Of a stretch of DNA of 64,000 nucleotides, positions 34,743 through 43,941 are shown piece by piece. Origin of the DNA: Xiashengella succiniciproducens. Its GTDB lineage: Bacteria; Bacteroidota; Bacteroidia; Bacteroidales; Marinilabiliaceae. How positions within the stretch are numbered: position 1 is the first letter of the stretch; the number at the start of each line of letters is the position of its first letter. The notes under the pieces are model-generated. The model was not told the DNA's origin, did not search any database, and saw nothing but the letters and a program-made list of their open reading frames with translations. A program made the position numbers and the translations under genes. The DNA lies in the NCBI RefSeq assembly GCF_023674465.1, contig NZ_CP098400.1:2570801-2634800 (forward strand). Reading direction: 5' to 3'.

Positions 34743-36182
34743 TTAGAATTCTGCATTCCTTGGTGTTCGCGGGAACGGAATTACGTCACGTATATTTGTC
34801 ATACCTGTAACAAATAGTATGAGACGTTCAAATCCGAGTCCAAAACCGCTGTGAGGTACCGAACCGAATCTTCTTGTGTCAAGATACCACCACATCTCCT
34901 CAACCGGGATATGCATCTCATTCATACGACCAACAAGTTTGTCGTAATCTTCCTCACGCTGTGACCCACCGATAATCTCACCAATTTGAGGGAATAGTAC
35001 GTCCATTGCCCTTACTGTCCTTCCGTCAGCATTGAGCTTCATGTAAAAGGCCTTGATTTCCTTGGGGTAGTCAGTAAGTATTACAGGACGCTTGAAATGC
35101 TTTTCAACAAGGTAGCGCTCATGTTCGCTTTGAAGGTCTGATCCGAAACCTTCGACAGGATATTTAAACTGGCCCTTTTTGTTTGGCTTGCTTTCTTTTA
35201 GAATATCTATAGCCTCGCTGTATGTGATCCTTACAAAATCATTTGCAAGTACGAAGCGTAGCTTTTCTATCAATTCCATACTACGGTCATCGGCCTTCTT
35301 GTCCTTTTCTTCATCCTGCAGTCGTTTGCTAAGGAATTGCAGGTCATCCATGCAGTTTTCCAATGCATAATTGATGAGGTATTTGAGAAACTCTTCAGCC
35401 AGATCCATATTATCATTAAGGTCATAGAATGCCATTTCAGGCTCTATCATCCAGAATTCTGCAAGGTGACGTGTGGTATTTGAGTTTTCAGCCCTGAAAG
35501 TAGGACCAAAAGTATAAATCTCTCCCATACCCATCGCGGCAAGCTCACCTTCAAGCTGACCGGACACGGTCAGGTTGGTTGCTTTTCCGAAAAAGTCCTG
35601 ATCGAAATCTATCTTGCCTTCCTCGGTTCTTGGAATGTTATCAAGGTCAAGTGTTGTAACCTGAAACATCTCACCAGCTCCTTCAGCATCTGATGCTGTA
35701 ATAATTGGGGTGTGGATATTTACAAAACCCTTGGAGGTAAAAAACTGATGTACGGCAAATATCATTGCATGACGCACTCTCGTGATAGCTCCAAAAGTGT
35801 TGGTACGAAATCTAAGGTGGGCGTTCTCCCTCAAAAACTCAAGTGAGTGCTTCTTGGGTTGAAGCGGAAAAGTATCTGCATCGCAGTCTCCCAATACCTC
35901 TATCTGATCAGCTACCAGTTCAACAGCCTGTCCACTTCCCTGAGATGCAATAAGTTTACCGCTTATTGCAAGTGCAGCTCCGGTTGTTACACGACGCAAC
36001 AAAGAGTCACCAAACATCTCAACATCAGCAACTATTTGAAGATTATGGATAGTTGATCCATCATTGAGAGCTATAAAGTTTACATTCTTTGAGCCTCTGC
36101 GGGTTCTTACCCAGCCTTTTACGAGGTACTCCTCTCCTACCTTACCATCCTTCAGAATAATACTAATCTTAGTGCGTCGCAT
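34743..36182 (-). CDS. asnS: Asparaginyl-tRNA synthetase
   Basis: A 479-residue class IIb synthetase charging tRNA-Asn. The N-terminal OB fold has [23 protein letters not shown]; motif 2 is [25 protein letters not shown]; motif 3 is [27 protein letters not shown], and the Asn-type specificity context fits. Length is normal. The 5' leader contains two mutually exclusive small hairpins (36211-36239). Asparagine synthetase is encoded at 56.5 kb, so the cell makes free asparagine for this enzyme. Confidence 0.97.
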   Translation of the reverse strand: MRRTKISIILKDGKVGEEYLVKGWVRTRRGSKNVNFIALNDGSTIHNLQIVADVEMFGDSLLRRVTTGAALAISGKLIASQGSGQAVELVADQIEVLGDCDADTFPLQPKKHSLEFLRENAHLRFRTNTFGAITRVRHAMIFAVHQFFTSKGFVNIHTPIITASDAEGAGEMFQVTTLDLDNIPRTEEGKIDFDQDFFGKATNLTVSGQLEGELAAMGMGEIYTFGPTFRAENSNTTRHLAEFWMIEPEMAFYDLNDNMDLAEEFLKYLINYALENCMDDLQFLSKRLQDEEKDKKADDRSMELIEKLRFVLANDFVRITYSEAIDILKESKPNKKGQFKYPVEGFGSDLQSEHERYLVEKHFKRPVILTDYPKEIKAFYMKLNADGRTVRAMDVLFPQIGEIIGGSQREEDYDKLVGRMNEMHIPVEEMWWYLDTRRFGSVPHSGFGLGFERLILFVTGMTNIRDVIPFPRTPRNAEF

Positions 36183-36210
36183 ACTGATAATTTATAAATA
36201 TGAAACCTAT

Positions 36211-36239
36211 GGAGCCAACAAATAGCTCCGAAAACGGAG
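36211..36239 (-). promoter_or_regulatory. Alternative small hairpins in the asnS leader
   Basis: On the minus strand CTCCG-TTTT-CGGAG and GGAGC-TATTTGTTG-GCTCC share the central CGGAGC, so only one can form at a time. They lie about 30 bases before the asnS ATG. The stems are only 5 bp, so this is a suggestion of a switch, not a demonstration. Confidence 0.3.
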
Positions 36240-36395
36240 GATAAAAATAAGGAATTGTTTATAATTTGAAGACCAGCAGACTGGAAAAAATGGAAACATA
36301 CCGTCACAGAGCCAAACTCTGTTGCTACACTATTAGCCTGTTTGTGTTGAAATGGGACTTATGCATAGCTTTAGGACTTTCATAGGCAGATAAAA

Positions 36396-36419
36396 AAGAC
36401 GCCCCTTGCGGGGCGTCTT
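36396..36419 (-). terminator. Terminator of the carboxyltransferase/biotin carrier operon
   Basis: AAGACGCCCC (36396-36405) and GGGGCGTCTT (36410-36419) form a perfect 10-bp stem with a 4-base loop; on the minus strand a T-run follows (36397-36392). It starts directly after the stop codon at 36421. Confidence 0.92.
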
Positions 36420-36420
36420 A

Positions 36421-36741
36421 TCAGTCTTCCAGTTCTATCATTATATGACCCTTGGGAATCCGCTCTCCTTCAGTGACGCTAATCTTCTTAATCTTACCGT
36501 CAAAGGGCATCGTTACTTTGTTAAGCATCTTCATTGCCTCAAGAGTGAGCAGTTCCTGCCCTTCTTTTACAGTATCACCCTCCTTGACGCTGATGGATAT
36601 TATGGTTCCCGGGATATGTGATTCAACCTCAAATGGATTGGGTTGAATATAGACCTTTCTGTTAAGGTACTTCTTGGTCAGAGTCGTCTTATACTTACGC
36701 GCAGTGACCGCAAACTCTACGAGTTCCTTTTTCTCTTCCAT
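36421..36741 (-). CDS. Biotin carboxyl carrier protein of an acyl-CoA carboxylase/decarboxylase
   Basis: A 106-residue carrier. The biotinyl domain fills the C-terminal 70 residues with the attachment motif EAMKM (Lys71), preceded by SHIPGTIISISVKEGDTVKEGQ; the N-terminal 35 residues are basic. It has no Ala/Pro-rich linker, so it is shorter than many BCCPs. It is 11 bases downstream of the carboxyltransferase gene, which makes it the carrier for that enzyme. No biotin carboxylase gene is adjacent. Confidence 0.93.
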   Translation of the reverse strand: MEEKKELVEFAVTARKYKTTLTKKYLNRKVYIQPNPFEVESHIPGTIISISVKEGDTVKEGQELLTLEAMKMLNKVTMPFDGKIKKISVTEGERIPKGHIMIELED

Positions 36742-36752
36742 GTTGCGATGGT

Positions 36753-38297
36753 TTAAAATGGTGGTATACCATGTTTCTTAGTCGGACGAGGATCAACCTT
36801 GTTTGTAGAAACTTCAATTGCATGCAGCAGCAATGCACGAGTTTCCGAAGGTTCTATCACTGAGTCGATATAGCCCTTGGCTGCAGCCACATAAGGATTA
36901 GCGAAGCGCTCGATATACTCCTGAACCTTGAGCTGACGCATCTTATCAGGATCTTCGGCCTCTTCAATTTCCTTCTTGAAGATTATGTTAGCAGCACCTT
37001 CCGGACCCATAACTGCAATTTCTGCAGTTGGCCATGCAAACATAAAGTCGGCACCCAGGTGACGGCTGTTCATTGCTATGTAGCCACCTCCATATGCCTT
37101 ACGCAGGATAACTGTAACCTTGGGCACTGAAGCTTCTGAATAGGCGTATAATACCTTGGCACCGTGACGGATTACACCTGCGTGTTCCTGATCCACACCA
37201 GGCAGATAACCAGGCATGTCCTCAAGAGTAATAATAGGAATGTTGAAGGCGTCACAGAAACGAATGAAACGGGCTGCCTTATCTGAGCTGTCGCAATCAA
37301 GCACCCCTGCAAGAACAAGAGGTTGGTTGGCTACAAAACCAACTGTCTGACCGTTCATGCGGCCAAAGCCGATAACGATGTTGGGAGCAAACAGTTCCTG
37401 GATTTCAAAGAAATCAGAGTCATCGACAATAGCTCTGACAATATCCCTGACATCGTAGGGTTGCTTAGGATCAGAAGGAATAATATCCTCTATTTTACCT
37501 TTGAACTTAGGCTCTTTAGGAGGAAATACCTTAGCCTTGGTGCTGTTGTTCCATGGAATAAATGAGATAAGCTTTTTAAGCTGATCAAAGCATTCAAGCT
37601 CACTCTTGGCAAAGAAATGTGCATTTCCGGTAATTTCAGCATGCACCCTTGCACCACCAAGCTCTTCCATAGAGATCTCTTCACCGAGTACGGTCTTGAT
37701 AACATTCGGACCTGTGATAAACATCTTGGAAATGTTGTCAACCACAAATACGAAGTCTGTCAAAGCAGGAGAATAAACAGCTCCACCGGCACAAGGACCG
37801 AGAATTACCGAAATCTGGGGTATTACACCTGATGCCAATGTATTTCGATAGAATATTTCTCCATATCCTGCCAGAGAGTTAACCCCCTCCTGAATACGAG
37901 CACCTCCTGAATCGTTGATACCAATCAGAGGAACCCTCATCTTAAGGGCATGGTCCATAATCTTGGTGATCTTGCGTGCGTGCATCAATCCCAGAGAACC
38001 ACCGGCTACGGTAAAATCCTGTGCATAAATACATACCGGAGCACCATAAATAGTACCGGTACCAATTATTACACCGTCACCGTGCAACTCCTTCTTATCC
38101 ATACCGAAGTCACGACCTTCATGCTCAACAAAAAGATCATATTCAGTAAATGAGTCTGCGTCGAGAATGGTTTGGATGCGTTCACGGGCAGTCATTTTAC
38201 CCATAGCCTGTTGCTTTTCAATGGCTTTTTCACCGCCTCCCGACTGAACCTTTTCTCTCCTTTTACGGAGTTCAAGGATGTGTTTTTTTAATGACAT
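36753..38297 (-). CDS. Acyl-CoA carboxylase carboxyltransferase subunit (propionyl-CoA/methylmalonyl-CoA type)
   Basis: A 514-residue carboxyltransferase of the propionyl-CoA carboxylase beta / methylmalonyl-CoA decarboxylase alpha family. Key segments are KMTARERIQTILDADSF, INDSGGARIQEGVNSLAGYG (first oxyanion hole), GPCAGGAVYSPALTDFVF, MFITGPNVIKTVLGE, and DMPGYLPGVDQEHAGVIRHGAKVLYAYSEA with RKAYGGGYIAM (second site). It moves CO2 between biotin on the 106-residue carrier and an acyl-CoA. With MeaB at 13.4 kb it points to succinate-propionate metabolism. Whether it runs as carboxylase or as Na+-pumping decarboxylase depends on partners outside the window. Confidence 0.93.
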   Translation of the reverse strand: MSLKKHILELRKRREKVQSGGGEKAIEKQQAMGKMTARERIQTILDADSFTEYDLFVEHEGRDFGMDKKELHGDGVIIGTGTIYGAPVCIYAQDFTVAGGSLGLMHARKITKIMDHALKMRVPLIGINDSGGARIQEGVNSLAGYGEIFYRNTLASGVIPQISVILGPCAGGAVYSPALTDFVFVVDNISKMFITGPNVIKTVLGEEISMEELGGARVHAEITGNAHFFAKSELECFDQLKKLISFIPWNNSTKAKVFPPKEPKFKGKIEDIIPSDPKQPYDVRDIVRAIVDDSDFFEIQELFAPNIVIGFGRMNGQTVGFVANQPLVLAGVLDCDSSDKAARFIRFCDAFNIPIITLEDMPGYLPGVDQEHAGVIRHGAKVLYAYSEASVPKVTVILRKAYGGGYIAMNSRHLGADFMFAWPTAEIAVMGPEGAANIIFKKEIEEAEDPDKMRQLKVQEYIERFANPYVAAAKGYIDSVIEPSETRALLLHAIEVSTNKVDPRPTKKHGIPPF

Positions 38298-38512
38298 ACT
38301 TAATTAGTTTTGGTTAATTAATTGTTTGTCAGAAAGTTACATCAGCTTTTCCCAAAGCAAATGCGTTACATAATTACAAATTTTAGATTCAATCACCCGC
38401 ATTTTTAACTTTTAATTTTCTCCCTCTGCGGCTAATTTCAACCATATCAAATAGATAGATAACCGCGAACTGGCAGGTTCCGGCATTTTTATAAAACAAG
38501 CAAGTAGGAAGA

Positions 38513-39592
38513 CTATTTGGGAGCCTTATAATAAAGGAAGGCTGTAATGCCGGCAAATACGATATTGGGCAGCCACACTGCAAGCAAAGGACTCATATTG
38601 CCATTAATTGCAAAGGTCGTGGATATAGTAAGAAACAATATATATGCAAAGCTAAGAGCTATCCCGACACCGATATGCAAGCCCATTCCTCCCCTCACCT
38701 TACGTGATGCAAGAGAGAGACCCATAATTGACAGGATAAAGGCCGAAAAGGCAGATGCCGTTCTCCGGTATTTCTCAATCACAAACTCCTCAACATTACC
38801 AACCCCTCTGGCAAGTTGCTCATCGATGTACACAGAAAGTTCCCTGTTATTCATTGTTTCATAAAACTTCCTTTCTTCCTTCAGGTCGATGGGCCTCATG
38901 TTGAGCACAGTATCCAGACGATCGCCTTCGGTGATAATTTGTTTACCTCCATCCAGAAACTCACGCTTAACATATCTCTGCAGAATCCATCCTGAGCTCA
39001 GGGTGTCATATACAGCTGACAGTGCCGTCAGTTTTGTCTTGAGTTCTTTACCGTCAAAAACCTCAAGGGTGAAATCATCACCAACTTCCCTCAGTGAGGA
39101 ATAGCGGCGTACATATACAAAGACACCCGGTTCAATCTGCATATGAATATTGGTTCTTCCGGTCTCCTTGCGCTTCTTTATATATGTTGCCTCAAACTCC
39201 AGCCTGGTCTTGTTGGCAGGGGGAATAATATAAGCACCAAGCACGAAGGAAAAGGTACTGATTATTGCAGCTCCTATGATATAAGGTACTACCAGACGTC
39301 TGAAGCTGACGCCGCTTGACAAAATGGCTATTATCTCAGTCTGATACGCCATCTTGGAGGTAAAGAATATTACAGCTATAAAAACGAACAGCGGAGTAAA
39401 GAGATTGGCGAAATACGGGATGAAATTGGCATAGTAATCAAGGACGATTGCCTGAAGGGGAGCATCACTCTCAAGAAAGTCATCTATCTTCTCGGCCAGG
39501 TCAAAGACCACCGATATGCTTATTATCAGCAGTATGGCAAAGAAGAAGGTTCCAAGAAACTTCTTTAATATGTATATGTCAAGTTTCTTCAA
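38513..39592 (-). CDS. LptF/LptG family permease (lipopolysaccharide export), TTG start
   Basis: A 359-residue YjgP/YjgQ-type protein: two N-terminal membrane helices (TFFFAILLIISISVVFDLAEKI, YFANLFTPLFVFIAVIFFTSKM), the conserved EIIAILSSGVSFRRLVVPYI loop, a periplasmic beta-jellyroll domain of about 150 residues, and three C-terminal helices. It would work with LptB to extract LPS from the inner membrane. The only possible start is TTG at 39592, because a TGA directly precedes it and the frame from there (MKKLDIYILKKFL) matches the usual N-terminus. It is 55 bases after tgt, probably the same transcript. Confidence 0.92.
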   Translation of the reverse strand: MKKLDIYILKKFLGTFFFAILLIISISVVFDLAEKIDDFLESDAPLQAIVLDYYANFIPYFANLFTPLFVFIAVIFFTSKMAYQTEIIAILSSGVSFRRLVVPYIIGAAIISTFSFVLGAYIIPPANKTRLEFEATYIKKRKETGRTNIHMQIEPGVFVYVRRYSSLREVGDDFTLEVFDGKELKTKLTALSAVYDTLSSGWILQRYVKREFLDGGKQIITEGDRLDTVLNMRPIDLKEERKFYETMNNRELSVYIDEQLARGVGNVEEFVIEKYRRTASAFSAFILSIMGLSLASRKVRGGMGLHIGVGIALSFAYILFLTISTTFAINGNMSPLLAVWLPNIVFAGITAFLYYKAPK

Positions 39593-39647
39593 TCAATTTA
39601 AGTTTTACAGGTTATAACCTTTACAAAAATAGATATATCCGCGATAA

Positions 39648-40778
39648 CTATAAGCGCTGGCCCAGTTGTTTGATTATTTTATCCTTCCACTCAACAAAAG
39701 TACCTGCCAATATCTGCTGTCTTGCTTCTCCGACCAACCACAAGTAGAATGCCAAATTATGCTGAGATGCAATCTGCGGACCCAACATCTCTCCGGCTAC
39801 GAATAAATGCCTCAGGTATGCCTTACTGTACATAAGGTCGTAAGCACTATGTCCTTCAGCATCTATCGGACTAAAATCCTTCTTCCACTTTTCATTCTTA
39901 ATATTTATAATACCCTGAGAAGTGAAAAGCATGCCATTGCGACCATTGCGGGTCGGCATCACACAATCAAACATATCTACTCCTAGTGCAATCGCTTCCA
40001 GTATATTGATGGGAGTTCCCACTCCCATCAGGTACCTTGGTTTATCCTTTGGAAGAATGTTATTGACAAGCTCAATCATCTCATACATTACATCCTCTGG
40101 TTCCCCAACCGCCAGTCCACCAATGGCATTTCCCTCACGTTCAAAGGATGCAATATACTCGGCTGACTGGGTACGCAGATCTCTGTAACCACTGCCCTGC
40201 ACAATTGGGAAGAGTGTCTGGCTATATCCGTAAAGCGGTTCGGTAGAGTCAAAGCGATCTACACACCTCTTGAGCCATCTGTGAGTAAGCTCCATGGAAG
40301 TCTTAGCATACTTATTGTCAGAATCACCCGGAGGACATTCATCAAAGGCCATCATGATATCAGCACCGATTACACGTTCAATATCCATTACTCCTTCTGG
40401 TGAAAAAAAATGCCTTGAGCCATCAATGTGAGACTGAAACTCAGCGCCCTCTTCTCTTAGCTTGCGCCTGTGACTCAGGGAAAAAACCTGAAAGCCACCA
40501 CTATCTGTCAGTATAGGTCTGTCCCATGCATTGAAACGGTGAAGACCGCCGGCTGCCTTGAGCACATCAAGACCAGGCCTTAAATATAGGTGATAAGTAT
40601 TGCCAAGAATTATCTGAGCTTTTACCTCGTCTTTAAGATCCCTGACATGTATGCCCTTTACCGAACCGACTGTTCCCACCGGCATAAAAATGGGTGTCTC
40701 AATCTGCCCATGATCGGTCGTAATTAGGCCAACACGGGCACTGGATGAAGCATCAGTCTTCTGAAGTACGAAATCCAT
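39648..40778 (-). CDS. tgt: Queuine tRNA-ribosyltransferase, lacking the usual zinc cysteines
   Basis: A 376-residue TIM-barrel enzyme that swaps guanine-34 for a queuine precursor in GU(N)-anticodon tRNAs. TDSGGFQVFSL with the Asp general acid, EGAEFQSHIDGSRHFFSPE, MAFDECPPG, GGLAVGEP and FDCVMPTRNGRNG (nucleophile Asp) are all present. The C-terminal zinc site of the E. coli enzyme (C-x-C-x2-C) is replaced by GHSAYD in an otherwise colinear stretch (39831-39863). From memory other Bacteroidota Tgt proteins share this. A TATCTTTG -7 box lies at 40807-40814 on the minus strand. Confidence 0.95.
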   Translation of the reverse strand: MDFVLQKTDASSSARVGLITTDHGQIETPIFMPVGTVGSVKGIHVRDLKDEVKAQIILGNTYHLYLRPGLDVLKAAGGLHRFNAWDRPILTDSGGFQVFSLSHRRKLREEGAEFQSHIDGSRHFFSPEGVMDIERVIGADIMMAFDECPPGDSDNKYAKTSMELTHRWLKRCVDRFDSTEPLYGYSQTLFPIVQGSGYRDLRTQSAEYIASFEREGNAIGGLAVGEPEDVMYEMIELVNNILPKDKPRYLMGVGTPINILEAIALGVDMFDCVMPTRNGRNGMLFTSQGIINIKNEKWKKDFSPIDAEGHSAYDLMYSKAYLRHLFVAGEMLGPQIASQHNLAFYLWLVGEARQQILAGTFVEWKDKIIKQLGQRL

Positions 40779-40913
40779 CAGGATGTATAGTTAAAAAACA
40801 GAGTGGCAAAGATAGTACTTGAAACTGAATAATAAGTTAACTGCTAATTTGAGGGTCTTATAATACTTGCAGGCAAATGAAAAAAGTTGCATTTTTGGCC
40901 AAAACATTACCAT

Positions 40914-42050
40914 ATGCATTTCCCGCTTCCTACGCTGACAGAAGCTATCTTGCTCGTACTTGTAGCCGTAAGTTTCCTCCTTCAGTTGTGGTTTCTCTTG
41001 AGAAGAGTAAGACCTCTGGCATTTTACAAGAACAAATACAGTAATGCGGAATTTAATAAGCCTGTTTCTATAATTATCTGCGCTAAAAATGAGGCAGAAA
41101 ACCTAGAAAGGTTTCTGCCGGAACTGTTGGAACAAAACTATCCTGAGTATGAAGTGGTAGTTGTCAACGACACTTCAGAAGACGATTCTGACATGGTTCT
41201 TGCCAGACTTAAGGCTAAATATCCTCACCTGTATTACACAACTATTCCAAAGGACAGGATATTCAGACACGGGAAAAAACTCGCTCTTACAATTGGAGTT
41301 AAGGCCGCCAAATACGATTACCTGCTTCTTACAGATGCAGATTGTATGCCTGCCGGAAAAAACTGGCTTCGCAGGATGGTAGCCCCCTTTGCAGGACAGA
41401 AAACGGAAATAGTTCTCGGATTCGGAGGATACAACAAGGAGAAGGGTTTCTGCAACTTACTCGTACGCTATGACACTTTTTTTACAGCTATTCAATATCT
41501 GGGATTTGCGCTAAGTTCGAAACCATATATGGGTGTTGGTCGCAACCTGGCCTATACAAAGCAGTTGTTTGTTGGTAACAATGGGGTGAAAAGTCATTCC
41601 CATATACTATCGGGTGATGACGATCTTTTCGTTCAACAGGTGATTAGAAAAGACAATTTCGCACTGTCTCTGGATCAGGAAGCACATACCATATCGATTC
41701 CCCCTAAAACACTGAGGGACTGGAGAAATCAGAAGGGACGACACCTGAGCACCTCAGGCTATTACAGGGCCGGAGTGAAGACCGAACTGGCAATCGAACC
41801 AATAAGCAGACAACTTTTTTTATTATCTTCGATTATTTTAGTATTTTTTAATACATTTGCCATAGCAGCCGCCGGTCTGTGGTTTTTAAGGTTGGTTCTA
41901 CAGTTGGTATTGTGGGCCAGGACAGCTAAAGTGCTAAATCAGGGAAAACTTTTCTGGTCAGTTTTGTTTTTTGATATCATACACCCCTGGTTGCTACTGT
42001 GGGCTAAGATCGGTACATTTAACAGAAGAAAGAGTACACAATGGAAGTGA
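40914..42050 (+). CDS. Family 2 glycosyltransferase, membrane-anchored
   Basis: A 378-residue GT2 enzyme: an N-terminal membrane helix (ILLVLVAVSFLLQLWFLL), the nucleotide-binding start PVSIIICAKNEAENLERFLPELLEQ, the metal motif TDADC (LLLTDADCMPAG), then SGDDDLFVQQV and RNQKGRHLSTSGYY (Q/RxxRW-like region), and two or three C-terminal membrane helices. It likely makes an envelope glycan or glycolipid at the inner membrane; the acceptor is unknown. A TTG nine codons upstream is less likely than the ATG chosen. Its end overlaps the sigma-factor gene by 10 bases. Confidence 0.88.
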   Translation: MHFPLPTLTEAILLVLVAVSFLLQLWFLLRRVRPLAFYKNKYSNAEFNKPVSIIICAKNEAENLERFLPELLEQNYPEYEVVVVNDTSEDDSDMVLARLKAKYPHLYYTTIPKDRIFRHGKKLALTIGVKAAKYDYLLLTDADCMPAGKNWLRRMVAPFAGQKTEIVLGFGGYNKEKGFCNLLVRYDTFFTAIQYLGFALSSKPYMGVGRNLAYTKQLFVGNNGVKSHSHILSGDDDLFVQQVIRKDNFALSLDQEAHTISIPPKTLRDWRNQKGRHLSTSGYYRAGVKTELAIEPISRQLFLLSSIILVFFNTFAIAAAGLWFLRLVLQLVLWARTAKVLNQGKLFWSVLFFDIIHPWLLLWAKIGTFNRRKSTQWK

Positions 42051-42646
42051 ATCCAAATCTATCGGAGAAAGCAAAATATGATCTGGAGCTTGTGGCCAGA
42101 GCCAATAACGGTGATCAGAAGGCGTATGCCGAACTGATGACCCGATATAAGGATGCCATTTACTTTATGCTCCTCAAGATGATAAACAACAAAACTGATG
42201 CTGAAGATCTGACTATCGAGGCCTTTGGTAAAGCATTCAAGAATCTTTCCCAGTATTCTCCCCACTATGCTTTCAGCACCTGGCTTTTTAAGATAGCTTC
42301 CAACAACTGTATCGACTACCTTAGGAAGAAGCGCTCGAATGTTATCTCAATAGACCGTAACTTCGTTGATGAGAAGGATACTGAACCACAAGTTCAGCTT
42401 AGGGACGAAACTCCGGATCCTGAAGAAAACCTGATCAGATCGCAAAAAGCAGTTCTGATGCGCACCATCGTTCAAAAGCTAAAGCCGCGATACAGAACTC
42501 TAATCGAACTTCGATACTTCAAAGAGTATTCGTATGAGGAGATTTCTGAAGAACTGGGCTTACCTCTTGGTACCGTCAAGGCGCAACTGTTTAGGGCAAG
42601 GGAACTCCTGTACAACACACTTAAAAACTCTGAAGTCAAGCACTAA
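42041..42646 (+). CDS. ECF-type sigma-70 family RNA polymerase sigma factor
   Basis: A 201-residue sigma factor with region 2 (YAELMTRYKDAIYFMLLKMINNKTDAEDLTIEAFGKAFKNL, FSTWLFKIASNNCIDYLRKKR) and region 4 (LIELRYFKEYSYEEISEELGLPLGTVKAQLFRARELLY), linked by about 50 acidic residues; regions 1 and 3 are absent. No anti-sigma factor gene follows, so it is not a standard FecI/FecR-type pair. Its start lies 10 bases inside the glycosyltransferase gene, so they are translationally coupled and the sigma factor may govern envelope genes. Confidence 0.94.
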   Translation: MEVNPNLSEKAKYDLELVARANNGDQKAYAELMTRYKDAIYFMLLKMINNKTDAEDLTIEAFGKAFKNLSQYSPHYAFSTWLFKIASNNCIDYLRKKRSNVISIDRNFVDEKDTEPQVQLRDETPDPEENLIRSQKAVLMRTIVQKLKPRYRTLIELRYFKEYSYEEISEELGLPLGTVKAQLFRARELLYNTLKNSEVKH

Positions 42647-42876
42647 AACGCTGCCTCCAAGTGGACATTTTGCATTAAGACATTTTCAACAGATAGCCAG
42701 AAGTTGTTTGTGCTCTGATTTATTCATAAAGGTATCTTCTCAAATGTGGCTGATATTGCTTACATCAGTTAAATACAGTGGATATTCCACCTACGCTGAA
42801 TAACAGATCCCCCTTCCTGTGAAATAATCCGCACCGTATTTGTATCTTTGACCCTGTAACGCCGCTATCACAGAGC

Positions 42877-43497
42877 ATGGATATAATACTCAAATATTTC
42901 AGAGGGCTGGAGCCTAAGCAGAAGGAAAGGATTGAACGTCTTAAGGATCTTTATCTGGAATGGAATAGCAAAATCAATGTTATTTCCCGTAAAGACATGG
43001 ACAACTTTTACGAAAGGCATGTCCTCCATTCAATGGCCATCAACCACTTTATTACATTTGCTCCAGGATCCAGAATCATTGATGTAGGAACAGGAGGTGG
43101 CTTCCCCGGAATACCATTGGCTATTATGTTACCTGAGGTTGAGTTTTCCCTACTCGATAGTATTGCCAAAAAGATAAAGGTTGTTGAAGCCGTAGCTGAA
43201 GCTCTTGAACTGAAAAATGTAAAGACCATCAATATGAGGTCGGAGCAACACAAGGAACAGTACGACTTTATAGTAAGTCGAGCAGTAGCAGCCATGCCTG
43301 TCTTCATAAACCAGACCCGCCATCTGGTTACCAGGCAACAACGAAACTCAATCAGTAACGGAGCAATTTGCCTAAAAGGTGGAAATCTGGAGGAAGAAAT
43401 GAAAAGTTTCAGAAATATTGCAACAGAGGTTAAACTGTCAGAGTACTATAGTGAAGATTTCTTCCACACCAAATGTCTGATACATATCCCCCTCTGA
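42877..43497 (+). CDS. rsmG: 16S rRNA (guanine-527-N7)-methyltransferase
   Basis: A 206-residue SAM-dependent methyltransferase. KINVISRKDMDNFYERHVLHSM is the rRNA-binding N-terminus, DVGTGGGFPGIPLAIMLPE the SAM-binding motif I, LLDSIAKKIKVVEAVAEAL motif II, and IVSRAVAAMPVFI the later strand. Length fits the family. A TATCTTTG box (42843-42850) is a possible -7 element 27 bases before the ATG. Confidence 0.95.
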   Translation: MDIILKYFRGLEPKQKERIERLKDLYLEWNSKINVISRKDMDNFYERHVLHSMAINHFITFAPGSRIIDVGTGGGFPGIPLAIMLPEVEFSLLDSIAKKIKVVEAVAEALELKNVKTINMRSEQHKEQYDFIVSRAVAAMPVFINQTRHLVTRQQRNSISNGAICLKGGNLEEEMKSFRNIATEVKLSEYYSEDFFHTKCLIHIPL

Positions 43498-43624
43498 TAG
43501 TGTACGAAACAGCCTTAACCCTTTAAGGCCATTAGGTTTCAGACAGAGCATTACCTGACCAAAATACATCCTTAGATGCTTTAGCGCAGTATATTAAATA
43601 AAAGAATAAAAGATGTAAGATTCA

Positions 43625-43655
43625 TTTGGATTGAAATAAAAAACAGCTATTTTTG
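43625..43655 (+). promoter_or_regulatory. Predicted rpmH promoter
   Basis: TTTG (43625-43628) and TATTTTTG (43648-43655) with 19 bases between them are a near-ideal Bacteroidota promoter. A leader of about 95 bases then leads to the rpmH ATG. Confidence 0.75.
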
Positions 43656-43757
43656 CAGTCCAAATTCGAAAGATAGTTGTTAACAAAATAAGCATCATTG
43701 AAGCCTTCCTTAAAAAATAAGGGTTGCCTCAATAGCCTAAAATAAAAACCAATAGAG

Positions 43758-43916
43758 ATGAAACGTACATTCCAACCATCAAACCGGAAAAGAATTAACA
43801 AGCATGGCTTCCGTAGTCGCATGGCAACAGCTAACGGACGTAGGGTATTGTCATCCAGGCGCGCTAAAGGAAGGAAAAGGCTAACTGTTTCCTGCGAAAA
43901 GAAGGGTAAGGCTTAA
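43758..43916 (+). CDS. rpmH: Ribosomal protein L34
   Basis: A 52-residue basic protein: [20 protein letters not shown], then [25 protein letters not shown] with a short tail. The KRTFQPS start and the HGFRxRM core are diagnostic of L34 of the 50S subunit. It has its own promoter and a strong terminator. In many bacteria rpmH lies next to dnaA and rnpA; here it does not, as is usual in Bacteroidota. Confidence 0.98.
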   Translation: MKRTFQPSNRKRINKHGFRSRMATANGRRVLSSRRAKGRKRLTVSCEKKGKA

Positions 43917-43941
43917 TAATTAAGCTCTTATATAGGATATT

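Noticed and set aside
38389-38583. A 64-codon minus-strand frame between the LptF/G gene and the carboxyltransferase gene
   Set aside because: It overlaps the end of the LptF/G gene in another frame and shows no protein-like features; the 215-base gap holds nothing else I can support.
43512-43529. Hairpin GCCTTAA/TTAAGGC after rsmG as a terminator
   Set aside because: The 7-bp AT-containing stem is not followed by a T-run; too weak to call.
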